A DNA stretch of 64,000 nt from Terebella lapidaria (taxonomy: Eukaryota > Annelida > Polychaeta > Terebellida > Terebellidae), in NCBI GenBank assembly GCA_949152475.1, contig OX424560.1, forward strand, positions 5,084,001 to 5,148,000, in the 5' to 3' direction. Under the pieces are notes generated by a model. That model did no database searches and had not been told where the DNA came from. It was given only the letters and a program-made list of their open reading frames with translations. The translations under genes and the position numbers were made by a program. This document shows positions 1-19,225 of this stretch, in pieces. How positions within the stretch are numbered: the stretch's first letter is position 1; each line of letters starts with the position of its first letter.

Positions 1-869
1 CCGAACACAGACAATGGCCTCTTGTGAGTCTTGTCAGCTCACGTGAGCATTGTCTTGACAAGACTCTTCACTTCAAATTGAGGCGCTAGAAGCCTAGAAC
101 CAACACGAGTCAAAAGTTACGAACGAATTACAGAAGATCTACATCTGATACAGCCTGAGCGACGCGGAGCGTCTGAGATGGCTGTCATTCACCCTTGGGA
201 CGGAAATCGTTTGGACATCTTTTCAACTAAAAAATCAAAATCTTCCACAACTGTACCTTCTAGGCCTCATCTATATACCGAGAGGACATAGGGGATACAT
301 ATTTGACAAACAATCAATGACTTTATCACTGAAATATCCCAACTTGAAAACGCAAACCGGATTGTGACAACTTGACACATCTCATGGGTGCATCCATTTT
401 TTCAGCTGTATTGACCTCACAATTCACTTGGTGGCGCCACTTCTCTTTATCTGAGATCGAGTTGTGGCGCCACCAAGCGAATTCGATGTCATACTATTGG
501 GGAAAATGGATAAACCCATGGCCCGGCCAAGAGCTTGTCAAAATCTGGTTCGCGTTTTCAAGTTGGGATATTTCAGTGATAAAGTCATTGATTGTTTGTC
601 AAATATGTATCCCCTATGTCCTCTCGGTATAAAGATGAGGCCTAGAAGGCACAATGAAACGTTCCATTGAATTTACCTATCCCTTGCCACAGTGTTAAGA
701 GATAGCATGCTGTCAAATCGCCAATTTTCAAAGTGTGATAAAGCTACTTCAAATTTCTTCTCAATGGATGTGATATTTTTTTATCGTTCCCTGAGGGGAT
801 TTTCTTTGCTTTGGCAGTGATTACAGATGGTTCCTCAGTGCTGTTGAGCCGGCCGCGAGGAAGTTTCTT

Positions 870-3800
870 CATTCAATCATCAATCAATCAATTTATTTGG
901 AAACGTACATGTGATGGCACAAAATTAACAGTGATATTTACAGGATACGATTCCAAGACATTACAAGAGCCGTTAGGCTGTGATTCCAGGTAATTTATAC
1001 AGTGTATTGAATATTAATTAAACACATCTTAAATCATGGAGTTGTAATGCCTTAATAATTGGGGGGACAGAAGGGAAAACATACGTTTATTGGGGGACAA
1101 AGAACGGAGAGAAAAACCCTAAACCGATACACTCAAACGTTAAGGACAGAATACGTAGACAAATATGCAATCATACTCAGTATCACGAGACAAATAGACG
1201 TAGACAGTAACCTATGCTAAGCACGGAACACGTGGACAAACACATACGATCTTACACATAGACACGAACACATGGATGAACACACACAGACATACACAAA
1301 TACAATAACATACAGCTCATTCATATACAACTCATTCACGTACAGCTCGTTCACATGCGTTCACATTCACTATTATAACACAGTCATAACATGGAAGAGC
1401 TCATTCACACCTGCCAGTTGAAACAGTGTCACAGACCCTTGCCCGACGAAGTAGAACGCCAGGTCAGCTGCCGCGCAGCAGAACGACGCCACATGCACCG
1501 AAGTGTGAGATTCACTTTAGTAAGGTGTGGTTTTAACATATGATTCAATATTGTTTGATGAGTAATCTTTTGACTCGATTGCTGAAGCGCTTAACCGACT
1601 TAGATTCTTTTATATCAGTGGACAATTCCTGCCATAATTTAGGACCAATATGTAAATATGATTGGATAGATAATAAGGAGTTTTTACTGTCAAAGTATGG
1701 ATTATTTTTCTGACGTGTATCATGGCCATGGATTGAACTTACTGGTTTAAAGATTTCATTTAGGTTCAAGGGAAGATTATGGTTAATTTGATTATACATG
1801 AATTTCAAGGTATGTAATCTTTTGAGGTCATCTATTTTGAGTATATTCAACTGTTTAAAAAGATGATTTACCGGTGAGTTGTAGGTTTCGCTGAAGATTG
1901 CTCTCATGACTTTCCTTTGCATTATTTCTAATGGTTTGATTAGTTGTTTAGCGGCGTTACCCCATAACATAACGCCATATTCTATATATGGTTGAAATAA
2001 TGAAAAATATAATGTTTTTAAGTGACCTACCTGCAGGGTATTTTTGGCTGATTTTATAGCAAATTGAGCACTCGATAACTTTGATTTAATATGTTTAAGA
2101 TGAATGTCCCATTTTAGTTGATCATCAATAATTAACCCTAAAAATTTTGCATATTTCTCTCTTTTAATGATATTATCACCAATACGTATGTTTTCAGTGT
2201 GGTCTTGTGGCTGACTTCTTTTATAGTCAAAAACTATAAAGGTTGTTTTCCCTACATTTAGTGACAACTTATTTGCCCTAAACCAGTCTGTTAGCACCGC
2301 AAGATCTGTGTTTGTATTTTTATAAAGTGTATTGATATTAGGGGCAGACGAATAGATAGTGGTATCATCTGCGAATAAAATGCAATTTGTTTTAGATAAG
2401 GAATTAGGCATATCGTTAGTATAAATAATGAACAATAGGGGTCCCAAGATTGAACCCTGAGGAACACCACATTGTACCGATTCTAGATCCGATTTTTTAT
2501 CTTTATATTGGGTAAAATGTTTCCTATTAGTCAAATAACTTTTGAACCATTGAAGGGGGATACCGCGGATGCCGTAATAGCGTAGTTTATCAATTAGAAT
2601 ATTGTGATCTATAGTATCGAATGCTTTAGATAAATCGAGAAATGTTGCCAGGGTATGCTGTTTATTGTCTAATGCATTGATAATGTGTGTGCATAGTTCA
2701 GTGATTGCCTGTATAGTTGAATGCTTGGATCTAAATCCATACTGACTAGCAAATAAGAACTTAGTCATGTAATGGTAAAGACGTTTATAGATAACTTTTT
2801 CGAACACTTTAGATATTGAAGCTAATAGGGATATTGGACGATAATTAGAGAAGTCAGTTTTATCTTTGGATTTATAGACAGGTACTACTTTTGCTGTTTT
2901 TAGTGATTCAGGGAATATGCCAGTTTCAATAGATTTATTTATTAGAATTACAAGTGGATTAACGATGGATTTGTTCAATTGTTTTAGGAGCCAGGAAGAG
3001 ATACCGTCATTGCCAGATGATCGCTTAGGTTTCAGTTCAGATATAATCAACGATACTTCATTTACATCAGTAGGGCTCAGATAGAGACTCGATTTCGGGT
3101 CCGCTTGTTTAACTTTTAAATAATGATGAAATGGTTTAGAGGGTTTTGGTATCTTGTTTGATAATGAGGGTCCTATATGGGTGAAAAAATCACTAAAACC
3201 ATCAGCTATTGTTTTAGGATCCGTTATATCAACATTGTTTACCTTGAATGTGTCTGATATGCCTGTTTTGTCCTTAGTTTTATTGATAATAGATCTCATA
3301 ATTTTCCAGGTCTTGGCGGAGTCGTTTTTGCAGTTGTTCAGAAGTTCTTGATAATATATCATTTTTGTTCGCCTTTTGAGTCGGTTGAGTAAGTTACGTT
3401 TCTGTTTATATTTCACCACTAGGGGGGCAGTAGGTTTTTTGTTTATTGTTTTCTTGAAGAGCTTCTCAATTTCAAAAGATGATTTCATGAGCCCCTTAGT
3501 CATCCAGGGCTCCTTGCGTGTTTGTTTAGGTGATATTGACTTATGTTTTTCAGGTGATATCTTATTAATTATTAACAACAATTCTTTAATAAAGTAGCCA
3601 TAACCTGAGTTAACATCAAGTACATTCAATTTATTCCAGTTTATGCTGTTAAGAGCTGTATTTATGTCATTGATATCATTGTCGTTGATTCGTCTATACG
3701 TAACATAATTTGGTTTAGATGATGCTTTCGGGGATCTAGTCGTACAAGCGATAACCGGTAGATGATCGGACATGTCAACGGTTAGAATACCTGAAAATAA

Positions 3801-4150
3801 ATTACCATAGTTGCCACATTTGATGTATATGTTATCTATGAGCGTTGCCGAGCTGTGTGTGATACGTGTTGGCCGCGTAATTATTGGTAAAAATCCGTTT
3901 GCTATGGTCATTTCCAGAAGTTCAGCAGAGGTCTTATGGTTGTTTATTTGTATGTAGTCGAAGTTTTGGTCAGTACCTATTATGGTATCGCATGATTTAG
4001 TTTGGCTAATTTTGTTTAAAGTTTCTTCATATCGCTGTAAAGATAATGTTTCGGATGTATTAGGTATTCTATAGATTTCACCTACAATAAGATTGCGTGG
4101 TTGGTTAATAATTTCAACAAACAGACATTCAAATTCTCCTTCAATAAAAT
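870..4150 (-). mobile_element. Non-LTR retrotransposon (LINE), 5' truncated
   Basis: The element runs on the minus strand. Its 5' end is cut inside the endonuclease domain near 4150. The 3' end lies near 870 and finishes in a short run of TTGA-type repeats (about 873-895), as seen in CR1/L2-like elements. It sits inside a palindromic element whose arms flank it at 152-260 and 4225-4332. No clear target-site duplication was found. Confidence 0.85.
1545..4149 (-). CDS. LINE ORF2 fragment: endonuclease C-terminal part plus reverse transcriptase
   Basis: The frame is open from about 4149 to the stop at 1545, and the first ATG within it is at 3911. The N-terminal part is the end of an AP-like endonuclease: IIGTDQNFDY, then THSSATLIDNIYI and SDHLPVIA. 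The reverse transcriptase follows with SQYGFRSKHSTIQAI, FLDLSKAFDTIDH (catalytic Asp), GVPQGSILGPLLF and the FADDTTIY core. The C-terminal region is basic and lacks RNase H. The order places it in the CR1/L2/Jockey-like group, and I cannot name the clade. The reverse-transcriptase frame has no internal stop, so the copy is fairly young, but the missing 5' end makes it non-autonomous. Confidence 0.9.
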
Positions 4151-4339
4151 CCTATTGAAGGAGGCAATTCAATGGGGGTTTTGAAAGGCAATTCAATGGG
4201 GAGGATAGGAAACGTTTCATTGTGGAAGGTACAGTTGTGGAAGATTTTGATATTTTAGTTGAAAAGATGTCCAAATGATTTCCGTCCCGAGGGTGAATGA
4301 CAGCCATCTCAGACGCTCCGCGTCGCTCAGGCTGCATCT

Positions 4340-5389
4340 AATACTGTTCAGAATTCAATCAGTTCAATAGGATTTCATTCTTAACCGTACATTCATCATG
4401 CATCTAGTGCAGTTTAATTAGTACAATAAAAATGATAGTCACTCAGTCTCAGTCGACTGGTCAATGAATTATTGAATGACACTGACTTGACTGAGTGAGT
4501 GAGTGACTGACTGACAGAGCTCTACAATTTATGAGAATTGCAACAATATTTTCCCGACAATCTCCCCATTCAGCTTTCAAACGACTTTAGAATACCTTCA
4601 CAACATTAAAAGTGCCATCGCTGCATCCTTCGCATCACTGTGAACAAAGAAATTGGATTTTTCATGGCCATTTTGTCAAAAGAAAATGTTTTTATTCAGA
4701 CGTTATTAACTTCCGGTGAAGTCATGGCTTGCTCATTCGCTAGGCGGCGCCACCAGCTGGATAAATTTGCCGCCCAAACAAAGTGATCCAGGGACCGGCC
4801 TGGACACATGGTGTGGAGTACCATAGAGTCTATATACTAGTAGCTATTTTGCTAACACCAGTATAAACCTTCTGGCCATCATTTCATGGCGTTTTTTCAT
4901 TCATATGCTAGATCTACTAGTATTCAACTCAAGATGATCTGGTTCATTATACGTTCTAATATTGTATTACACCCAGGTAAAGTGTACACTCTAATTTATT
5001 AAACGATAGGCCTACCGTACCATTTAACCTCATAAAAATATCAGCAAAATAACGGTGTAATCAAGTTAGGAAAAAACAGAGTAGGCCTATAGAGTGCATG
5101 CCGGTCCAACTGTCCGATGCCCCTTCATATATTTATTGTATTTTGTAAAAAAAAAAATAACAATGGAAGATAGGTATGTAAAACAGAGGTACACTCGGAC
5201 ACAATTAATATACATGCACTATTTATGGTTGCAATAATTTTCTAAAGCCACAATAATTTCGTGATAAATTCGCATTAGGACAGTGGTGTGATGTACACAA
5301 TGATTGCTACAACAACAATTTCCTGACTACTGTAACAAGACTGATATTGAAGGCTATTTATTTTGGCAGATTTAACCTGTCAAGTCGAT
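4340..5389. other. Gene-free stretch
   Basis: I see no gene. Around 5035-5085 there is a short resemblance to the end of the 570-bp fold-back MITEs found at 26557 and 51271. An A-run lies at 5148-5158. Confidence 0.5.
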
Positions 5390-5970
5390 AATAAGCGAGA
5401 TATTAGCCATTTTGTTCTCTGACCTTGCTAATGAGGTTGAAGGTCAAATTCAAAGTCACCAAAATACTGAGCATATATCATTTCCTATATCTTCACTATG
5501 GATTCCTGGGCTGTAAAGTTAATAATAAGCGAGATTTTATTAATAAGCCATTTTGTACTCTGTACTTAAAAATCTGGTCAAAGGTCAAACTCGAGGTCAT
5601 GAGAATATTCAGCATATATCATTTCCTATATGTCCCCAATTGATTCCTAATCTCTAATCGCAATATTAAGTGAGATATTACCAAAGGTAATCAGTCCCAT
5701 TTTGGCCAAAATGCCACACTTCGAGCGATTCAAGGGCAACGAAATTGGCCGTTTTTGATACTGTCAATTTGAAAGAAGTTTGAAAATAAAAAAATACCTC
5801 CTTATTGCAATCTTTTCTAGGCCTTTTTGTGCAAAATTTCAGAAAGATTCGCCCGTATACTTCTCAGATTCTCCGATCCATTTATTCACAATAGCCTCCA
5901 AATCAGCCAGCCCCCACGCCCAACTCCCCCACCCCCCACCCCCATTAGATTTGACAGAACACATATCTGT
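5390..5970. repeat. Truncated copy of the AAGGTCA tandem-array element
   Basis: Two to three degenerate ~135-bp units with the phrases AGGTCAAATTCAAGGTCA and TTCAGCATATATCATTTCC are followed by the unique flank that also occurs in the full element at 11992-13384 (CACTTCGAGCGATTCAAG and the later AAAAATACCTCC). No terminal repeat remains on either side. Confidence 0.7.
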
Positions 5971-7979
5971 AAAAAAAACAAGGGCCACTGGCCTCAAAGG
6001 AAGAGCTTTGAAAATGTTTGCACAGAACTATTTAAAAACCCTTGAATACTGTATTTGATTTGGCCATGTCTTAATTATTTTTACTGTGGCTAACTATATA
6101 TCTAACTAGTAAAACTAATGTTAACCTATTTGGTTACAGCTATGAATTCCCCACTGGGCAGAATATATACCTTGTTGAGCCCAAAAATAAATGATTCTTG
6201 TCATAACTATTTTATTGTGGCCAATAAGATTAGTAAAACTATAATTATTCCGATATATACATATATGAAATCTCTACAAGTCAGAAGCTTTACCATGTTG
6301 AGCCCGTATAAAAATCACCCGAGTATTATTTGGACCAATGTGTAAGATTTTCAAGGTTCTGAATATCTTTTTTTTCTTATTTAGGTGGCAAAAAAATTTT
6401 CGAGCTAGTTCTAAATCCTTTTTCATGGATTTTTTTTCAGTGTTTCGATTTATACTGCAGAGACATTTCAGCAACTTGTCTAATGTCTGCATTTCCATCC
6501 ATCACTTGCTCTGCAGTTCGCTAATTCTCGATTGCGGCCTGATTGCTTGGTGGCCTTATCGCCTGTACCCCTCAAAATCAGCACTGACAATTCTCGTCGG
6601 CAATATAAAACTATCATAAACATGATAACTGATATAGTATCCATTCGTTTCTGCTTATTTCAGGAGGAAACTAAGCTTTTTCCCCCGACAAAGTGTATTA
6701 GTTCGGCAAATCTGCCAAGTTTTGTTGCTTCCGACAGGTTCCTACTCAAATCTCGGGAAATCTCGCTTCACTTCAGTAGGCATTTCTTATCAGATTTCCC
6801 CATGAACAAGCTTTGTATGGTGATATTTTCCTGAAGTATTACCAGTGAAGTAGGAAAGAGTCATAGAAAAAAACATTTATTTGGGTCGTAACAAGTATTT
6901 CCACAAATACCGCACCCAGTAGATTCCACGATCTCGTGGGAGCTTATGACCTTGACCCCAGTGCGTCAGTATTTATCACTAATTGGCGGGACTTGCTCAC
7001 GTGATAATTTGCATATAATTATATCCACGTGTAGTTCATAAACATGTGGGTGTGTCCGTCAAGACAGCTTCCCGATTGGACAATTCAGTGACTATCTGGC
7101 TTGCGGGCCGACTGCCGTGACTGCTTATCGGGGCCACACGAGAATTGAATTTGCCTACTGGAATATGGAATACCACCACTAACACATAATTATTATGTTG
7201 CCGTTTCAACTTGTTTTTCATTTTTGCAATAGCATACTGTATCTATATATTGTGCGGAACGTATATATAAAAAGTTTGAGTGCATATGTTTTCAAGAAAG
7301 CACTGTTTCAGTGAAGATCGAAACGGGATAGGTGATGGGTATGAAACGGTGACATACAAAAAAAAAAACGGTCGGAACACACGTCTCCTGGGATTATTAT
7401 CGATAATAACTTATTACATTAACCATGATTAAGTATACGGGCGTCATTTTCCTCCCAAGGGGCCCCGGGCCCTCCCAATTAGCCACAGTTGAATGGCCTG
7501 TTGTGGTTCCAAGTGGCACTTTCAAGAATGTAAACAAAGGGAAAATTTCAAAAATCCAAAAAAAACCAACATCATAGAGGAAGAGCTCTGCTCTTCCTAA
7601 AAACTGTTCTCGATTGCAAATTTTGTTTATATTATATTTCGCCACACATTCGTCAGTAGTGGCATCAAAAACCTCGAGGTTTACTAAAATCAATGGTCAG
7701 GTTTTGAACTAGACTGAGCCAAGAACAGGAAATTTGAGGAAAATAGTTGCAATGTCCCAACTAAGCAACGAGTTTGGTGTGTCAATGATTGCAACCATTT
7801 TCTTGGATTGAGAAAAAGGTTCGTAAAACGCCTAATCCTGTAATACACTGGGTCGGTGTTAGTGTTTGGAAATTTTTGCAACTACTTTTTTCCGAATATC
7901 AAGTGTTCCTCACTTCAATAATGTTCAGAACAAAACACAAACACCAGAATTGTTTTCAGTTCAATTGTCAAAGTAACAT
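5971..7979. other. Gene-free stretch downstream of ATP5F1B
   Basis: I see no convincing gene. The sequence is AT-rich with short homopolymers. Around 6940-7190 there is a more GC-rich block with CACGTG/TCACGTGA-like E-boxes that could be regulatory, but nothing nearby confirms this. Confidence 0.4.
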
Positions 7980-7985
7980 TTTATT
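7980..7985 (-). terminator. Candidate poly(A) signal for ATP5F1B
   Basis: On the minus strand this reads AATAAA, about 500 nt downstream of the ATP5F1B stop codon. It is the first clean hexamer I noticed downstream. Its use is not proven. Confidence 0.35.
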
Positions 7986-8484
7986 CTTGTAATAACCCAA
8001 CACATTCAGAGACAAGCATGATTTTCAGTTGATGGTTCAATAATTTAGGACACAGGCCGTGCAACCCTGGTCCTGTCTGTAGATGGTCATCTGTATTGAT
8101 ACAATGCTGAGAGGACTACACACCATACAAGCCTTGTAATCATTTGGAGCATGGAGCAACATAATTTGCTGGTATTCTGGACAGTTTTGCAGCTGTATTT
8201 TTAGCATCCTTTTTTACTTTTAAAATAAGCATCCTTTTTTGATGGTAGTTTAGCATCCTTTTATATTATTTACAGTGCAAAATTCTGCACGAAACACCAG
8301 CAAATCCACACAATCTGGTCTGTTTTTTTTATATAAAATCCCCGAATGACACGATACCAAGACAATAGAACAGAAAAAAAAATCTAAAAAAAAAAATCTC
8401 AGTACAACCAGGTCGAGTGTTAATACATAAGCACTATGTGTACATCTTGTGGTTTAAATAGTATTTATCCTAGAGTCCGAGCAT

Positions 8485-15213
<6,729 letters not shown>

Positions 15214-15239
15214 GATGGCCGACTGATCGAGGACGGGGC

Positions 15240-15278
15240 CACGTGACCAACAACTCTGCACAGAAACCTGTGACGTCA
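15240..15278. promoter_or_regulatory. Probable ATP5F1B proximal promoter: E-box and full CRE
   Basis: Just upstream of the ATP5F1B start lie a palindromic E-box CACGTG (15240-15245) and, 25 bp further out, a full palindromic CRE TGACGTCA (15271-15278). Both motifs are frequent in promoters of respiratory-chain genes in animals. The sites are seen directly; promoter function is inferred from position. Confidence 0.5.
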
Positions 15279-15539
15279 CAGCCAAGTCACTTCCAGGTGC
15301 CCGGATGGTTCAAACAACGAATAATTTCATCGGCCCAGTGATCTCCCGCCCTTTTTGAAAATGCTTTCTAGAGACGCTGTTCCTCCAGTTTTGTCAGTAT
15401 GGATACACTCCGAGGCAGCACACAACAAAGTCCGAGTCAGATACTCACTGGTAACATACATGTTTGTTCATCAAATGTTACCACTTTTACTCATTCATTT
15501 CATACCTGATGATAATAATGGCTCATTAATTGGATAATA

Positions 15540-15735
15540 TTTCCGTACTAGAAATTCGCGAAATATTGTAAAGCCACAAATTATTCGCGATGTTTTATTT
15601 TCGCGAATTTCGCGAATCCAATAAAAATCGCGAATTAAATGGACGGGAAACACATTGTTATGACAAAATTGTTCGAGACAGCCAAACCGCGAAATTAATT
15701 AAGGCCGCGAATATGGTCTGGTCGCAAAAACGCGG
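15540..15735. repeat. CGCGAA-rich dispersed repeat
   Basis: A block rich in CGCGAATT-like words (ATTTCGCGAATCCAATAAAA and similar), immediately before the tandem duplication at 15736. A related copy in inverted orientation lies at about 55590-55730 (CGCGGGCAATAAATTTCGCGG). The family is unknown. Confidence 0.65.
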
Positions 15736-16163
15736 AAATTTGTGGCAGCGGGTTTTACAGTACTCAATAGCTTTAATAGATCTTAATTTATTCTACATGA
15801 AATCTAGTAATTGGATTTAGATCTGCTTCCATTTTCAACAAATTAAATTCATATTCTAATGCAGATCTATTTGGTTTTTGTTATCATAGATCTAGACCCC
15901 CTATGTTTACTGAATATATTATTCATAATTATATCAACGATGCATCATAGTAGTCATGATTTAGAAATTAGAACAGGCTAGAAAAAAGTATTGAACAAGA
16001 TCTTGAGAATATATGACTGGTTCTCTGCAATAATAATTTTACTTGAACTGAGATGACATGAGAAAGAAGTAAACCGTTCACTCAGTTTACAAACCGTACT
16101 CTCAATATCGGCGTTCATTCAATTCAATATATTGTTCACTCAATATAATAAATCGTTCGATCA

Positions 16164-17835
16164 CAGTAGCGGATTTAGAGGGGGGGGGGTTACCGGGGTC
16201 AGGACCCCCCCTTTTAGGGAAAAAAATACATATATATCAGAGTTTCCATAGATTTACACCTCCTGCCCGAAAATTTTTTGTCGAAATGTCATGTTTGAGG
16301 TCAGGTTATTCATAGTGAGTTTGTTTGAAATGTATATTCAGGAGAGACCAGTAAGCTACCACAGCGCATAATAAGGGTTCTGGCTTCTGGGGCCCTTCAG
16401 CGGGCCCCAGACCCCCGGCCCAAATGTGCAGTTTCCCTAGCTTCTACATTTGTTTTACAAACTTTTCAGAACATACAGTGCCATCCATTAATTTGGAGCC
16501 ACTTTAGTGAGGTCTCGATTACCGAAATTTGTTATTGCAGTCACATGATTATGAGTGTATATTTTCAATAGAGCCAGTGATAAAAATTACAGGCTACATT
16601 GGTGTTACAATTAAGAATAATAGCCATAACGATTTGACTGAATCTTCCACTTGTTCTGGATCATATATCACATATCACATCTCGGGAGAACATACGTTCG
16701 ATGAATCCCTTTCCTTCTGTATATATTGATTTTCAAAACATTTGCTGCTCAGAATCTTCCAAAGGGGATGACGATATTGAATATAAATTATTTATGAAAA
16801 GAATTTGAGGGACGTGCTTGCCAACAGATCGGGAGGAGAAGTCCTAGATCCAGATGCGCAAATCCGGATCACATGTACGGTTGTATGACACTACAGAATC
16901 TATATTATGTAAATAATTGGTAGTCAAGAATCTCAATATGTGAATAAAAAAAAGAGGAAAAAAGTATGTCATACATCAATATCCGATTGGCTGAATAACA
17001 ATTTGATATGTGTCATTACTTTTGGGTGGCTCCAAATTAATGGATGGCACTGTAGTCATCAATGAATTTTTGAGTGCAATTGATATCTAGAAAAGGCCTT
17101 TAAATTAATGCAGAATATTAAAAAGACTCTGACTTCCGGGGTCCTCCAGCCTGCTCCAGAACCCCGGCCCAAATGTGCAGCTTCTCTTCTACATTTTTTC
17201 ACAAACTTTTCAGGACATGGTGGTCAATAATTTTAAAGTTCAATTTATATCCAAGAAAGGCCAAAAAAAATTTTCAGAACATAAAAATGGCTCTGACTTC
17301 TGGGGACCTTCAGTGGGCCCCGGACTCCTGGCCCGACTTTGCAGCTTTCCTTCTACATTTTTACGAACTTTTCAGAACATGGTCATCGGTGAATTTTCAA
17401 GTCCAATTTATAAATGCCACAAAATTAATTCAGAACATAAAAAAGGTTCTGACTTCTGGGCCCTTCAGCAGGCCCCAGACCCTCAGCTGAGACGAGCTCG
17501 ATTCGTTTCTATTTTTGAAATTAAATATGAAAGTATGGCGATCATTGGGTATTCAAGTGGAATTGATACCCAGGAGATGCCACCACAGAACATGAAAAAG
17601 ACTTGCTTCAATGTCTCTTGAACGGCCCCAGACCCCCACCACGACAGGCTCGCTTCACTCCATATTTTTTTTTATATATACCAGGGGCATGAAGTGGGAT
17701 TTATACCCAGGGGATGCCAGGAAGCTCCCACGGGACATAAAAAAGGATTTGGTTTCTGGGACCCTTGAGCGGGCCCTAGACCCCACGCCGTATAATGTTG
17801 GACCCCCTCTTTTCAAATTCCTGGATGCGCCCCTG
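16164..17835. mobile_element. CAG..CTG hAT-like element inserted in duplication unit 1
   Basis: The left end CAGTAGCGGATTTAGAGGGG pairs with the right end, whose reverse complement is CAGGGGCGCATCCAGGAATT. Flanks are GATCA at 16159-16163 and 17836-17840, and the undisturbed site in unit 2 has one GATCA, so the insertion is exact. Inside are three or four degenerate ~160-bp repeats with GGCCCCAGACCCC and CTTTTCAGAACAT. A mariner-type MITE is nested at 16476-17052. A fragment of the same family lies at 27403. Confidence 0.88.
16476..17052. mobile_element. Mariner-type MITE nested in the hAT-like element
   Basis: A 577-bp element with perfect inverted ends that begin CAGTGCCATCCATTAATTTG and continue GAGCCAC (27 bp). 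TA lies on both sides (16474-16475 and 17053-17054). There is no transposase. It must be younger than its host element. Confidence 0.9.
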
Positions 17836-17859
17836 GATCAATATTGTATCGTTCCCACG

Positions 17860-18085
17860 GTTTGACAAACCGTTCACTCAATATATTTTCGCTCCCAGTG
17901 TAGTTTAAATTGAACTGACGATTTAATAAGCAATTCACTCAATTTATTAAACCTTTCCTTCGATTTGTGAAACCGTTCCTTCAGTTTAATAAATCGATCG
18001 TTCAATTTAACAAACCGTTCATTCAATTTAACAAACCGTGCATTCAATTTATTAAATCGTTCTCTCAATTTATCAAATCATTAAT
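17860..18085. repeat. 21-bp minisatellite, AAACCGTTCATTCAATTTAAC type (copy 1)
   Basis: About ten degenerate units of 21-22 bp. A second copy of the array is in duplication unit 2 at about 19020-19225. An inverted remnant (GAGTGAACGGTTG) follows at about 18198-18210. Confidence 0.8.
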
Positions 18086-19019
18086 TAAAGTTGTCAAGTA
18101 TAATGAGTGAGCAGTTTGTCAAACCGTGTGATCCATTTAATATATTGAACGAACAATTTATTATATTGAAAAAAAAAGAAAAGATTCATTAATTTGAGTG
18201 AACGGTTGCCTTTTTTCTCGCCATGTCCTATTAGGGGCAAATTTAAAGTGATATTGGCAGAAAAAACTAGTTTTTCCAAATCAAATACATGTATGCCTGT
18301 GGTCTCAGGAAAATAATTTACAGGATAAACTACATGTATGCTTGATCAGATGGATGAATCAAGCATATTACAGTACTAGCAGCCGCTTTTCTTTTGTTTT
18401 GTACCCCACTCAAAGTTACCTTTGACCTGGCCTAGTTCGCAGCTCGAACATATACGAATCAGCTGGAATCGCATTGCATAAAGGGATACAAAGCACCGAG
18501 AGTGGCAGTGATGTAAACAAACTTAAATTATCTCCACCAGAAACTCGCCACGAAATCAATTCGAAATGGGCAGCAGGTTTTACAGTACTCAGTAGCTTTG
18601 ATAGATTTTAATTTTATTCTACATGAAATCTAGTAATTGGATCTAGATCTGCTTCCATTTTCAACAAATTGAATACATATTCTGATGCAGATCTATATGG
18701 TTTTATGCTTAAAATCTTTTGTTATCATAGATATAGACCTCTATGTTTATTGAATATATTATTTATAATTATATCAACGATGCATCATAGTAGTCATGAT
18801 TTCGAAATTAGAACAGGCTAGAAAAAAGTATTGAACAAGATCTTGAGAATATATGACTCGTTCTCTGCAATAATAATTTTACTTGAACTGACATGACATG
18901 AGAAAGAAGTAAATCATTCACTCAGTTCACAAACCGTTCACTCAATATCGGCGTTCATTCAATTTAATATATTGTTCACTCAATATAATAAATTGTTCGA
19001 TCAATATTGTATCGTTCAC

Positions 19020-19225
19020 ACGGTTTGACAAACCGTTCACTCCATATATAATCGTTCCCAGTGTTGTTTAAATTGAACTGACGATTTAATAAGCAATTCA
19101 CTCAATTTATTAAACCTTTCCTTCAATTTGTGAAACCGTTCCTTCAGTTTAATGAATCGATCGTTCGATTTAACAAACTGTTCGTTCAATTTATCAAACC
19201 GTTCTCTCAATTTATCAAATCATTA
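19020..19225. repeat. 21-bp minisatellite, AAACCGTTCATTCAATTTAAC type (copy 2)
   Basis: The counterpart of the array at 17860-18085, slightly shorter, in the second unit of the 1.16-kb duplication. Confidence 0.78.

Larger units (their letters stand above)
152..4332. repeat. Nested palindromic (fold-back) element split by the LINE
   Basis: Three inverted pairs are seen. The outer arms 152-260 and 4225-4332 are reverse complements with few differences. The inner arms 257-372 and 533-648 are likewise. The core has a 14-bp inverted pair CTTGGTGGCGCCAC at 427-440 and 464-477. The simplest reading is one long fold-back element whose right arm was split by the 650-4224 insert that carries the LINE. 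No transposase is visible, and the ends were not matched to a family. Confidence 0.75.
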
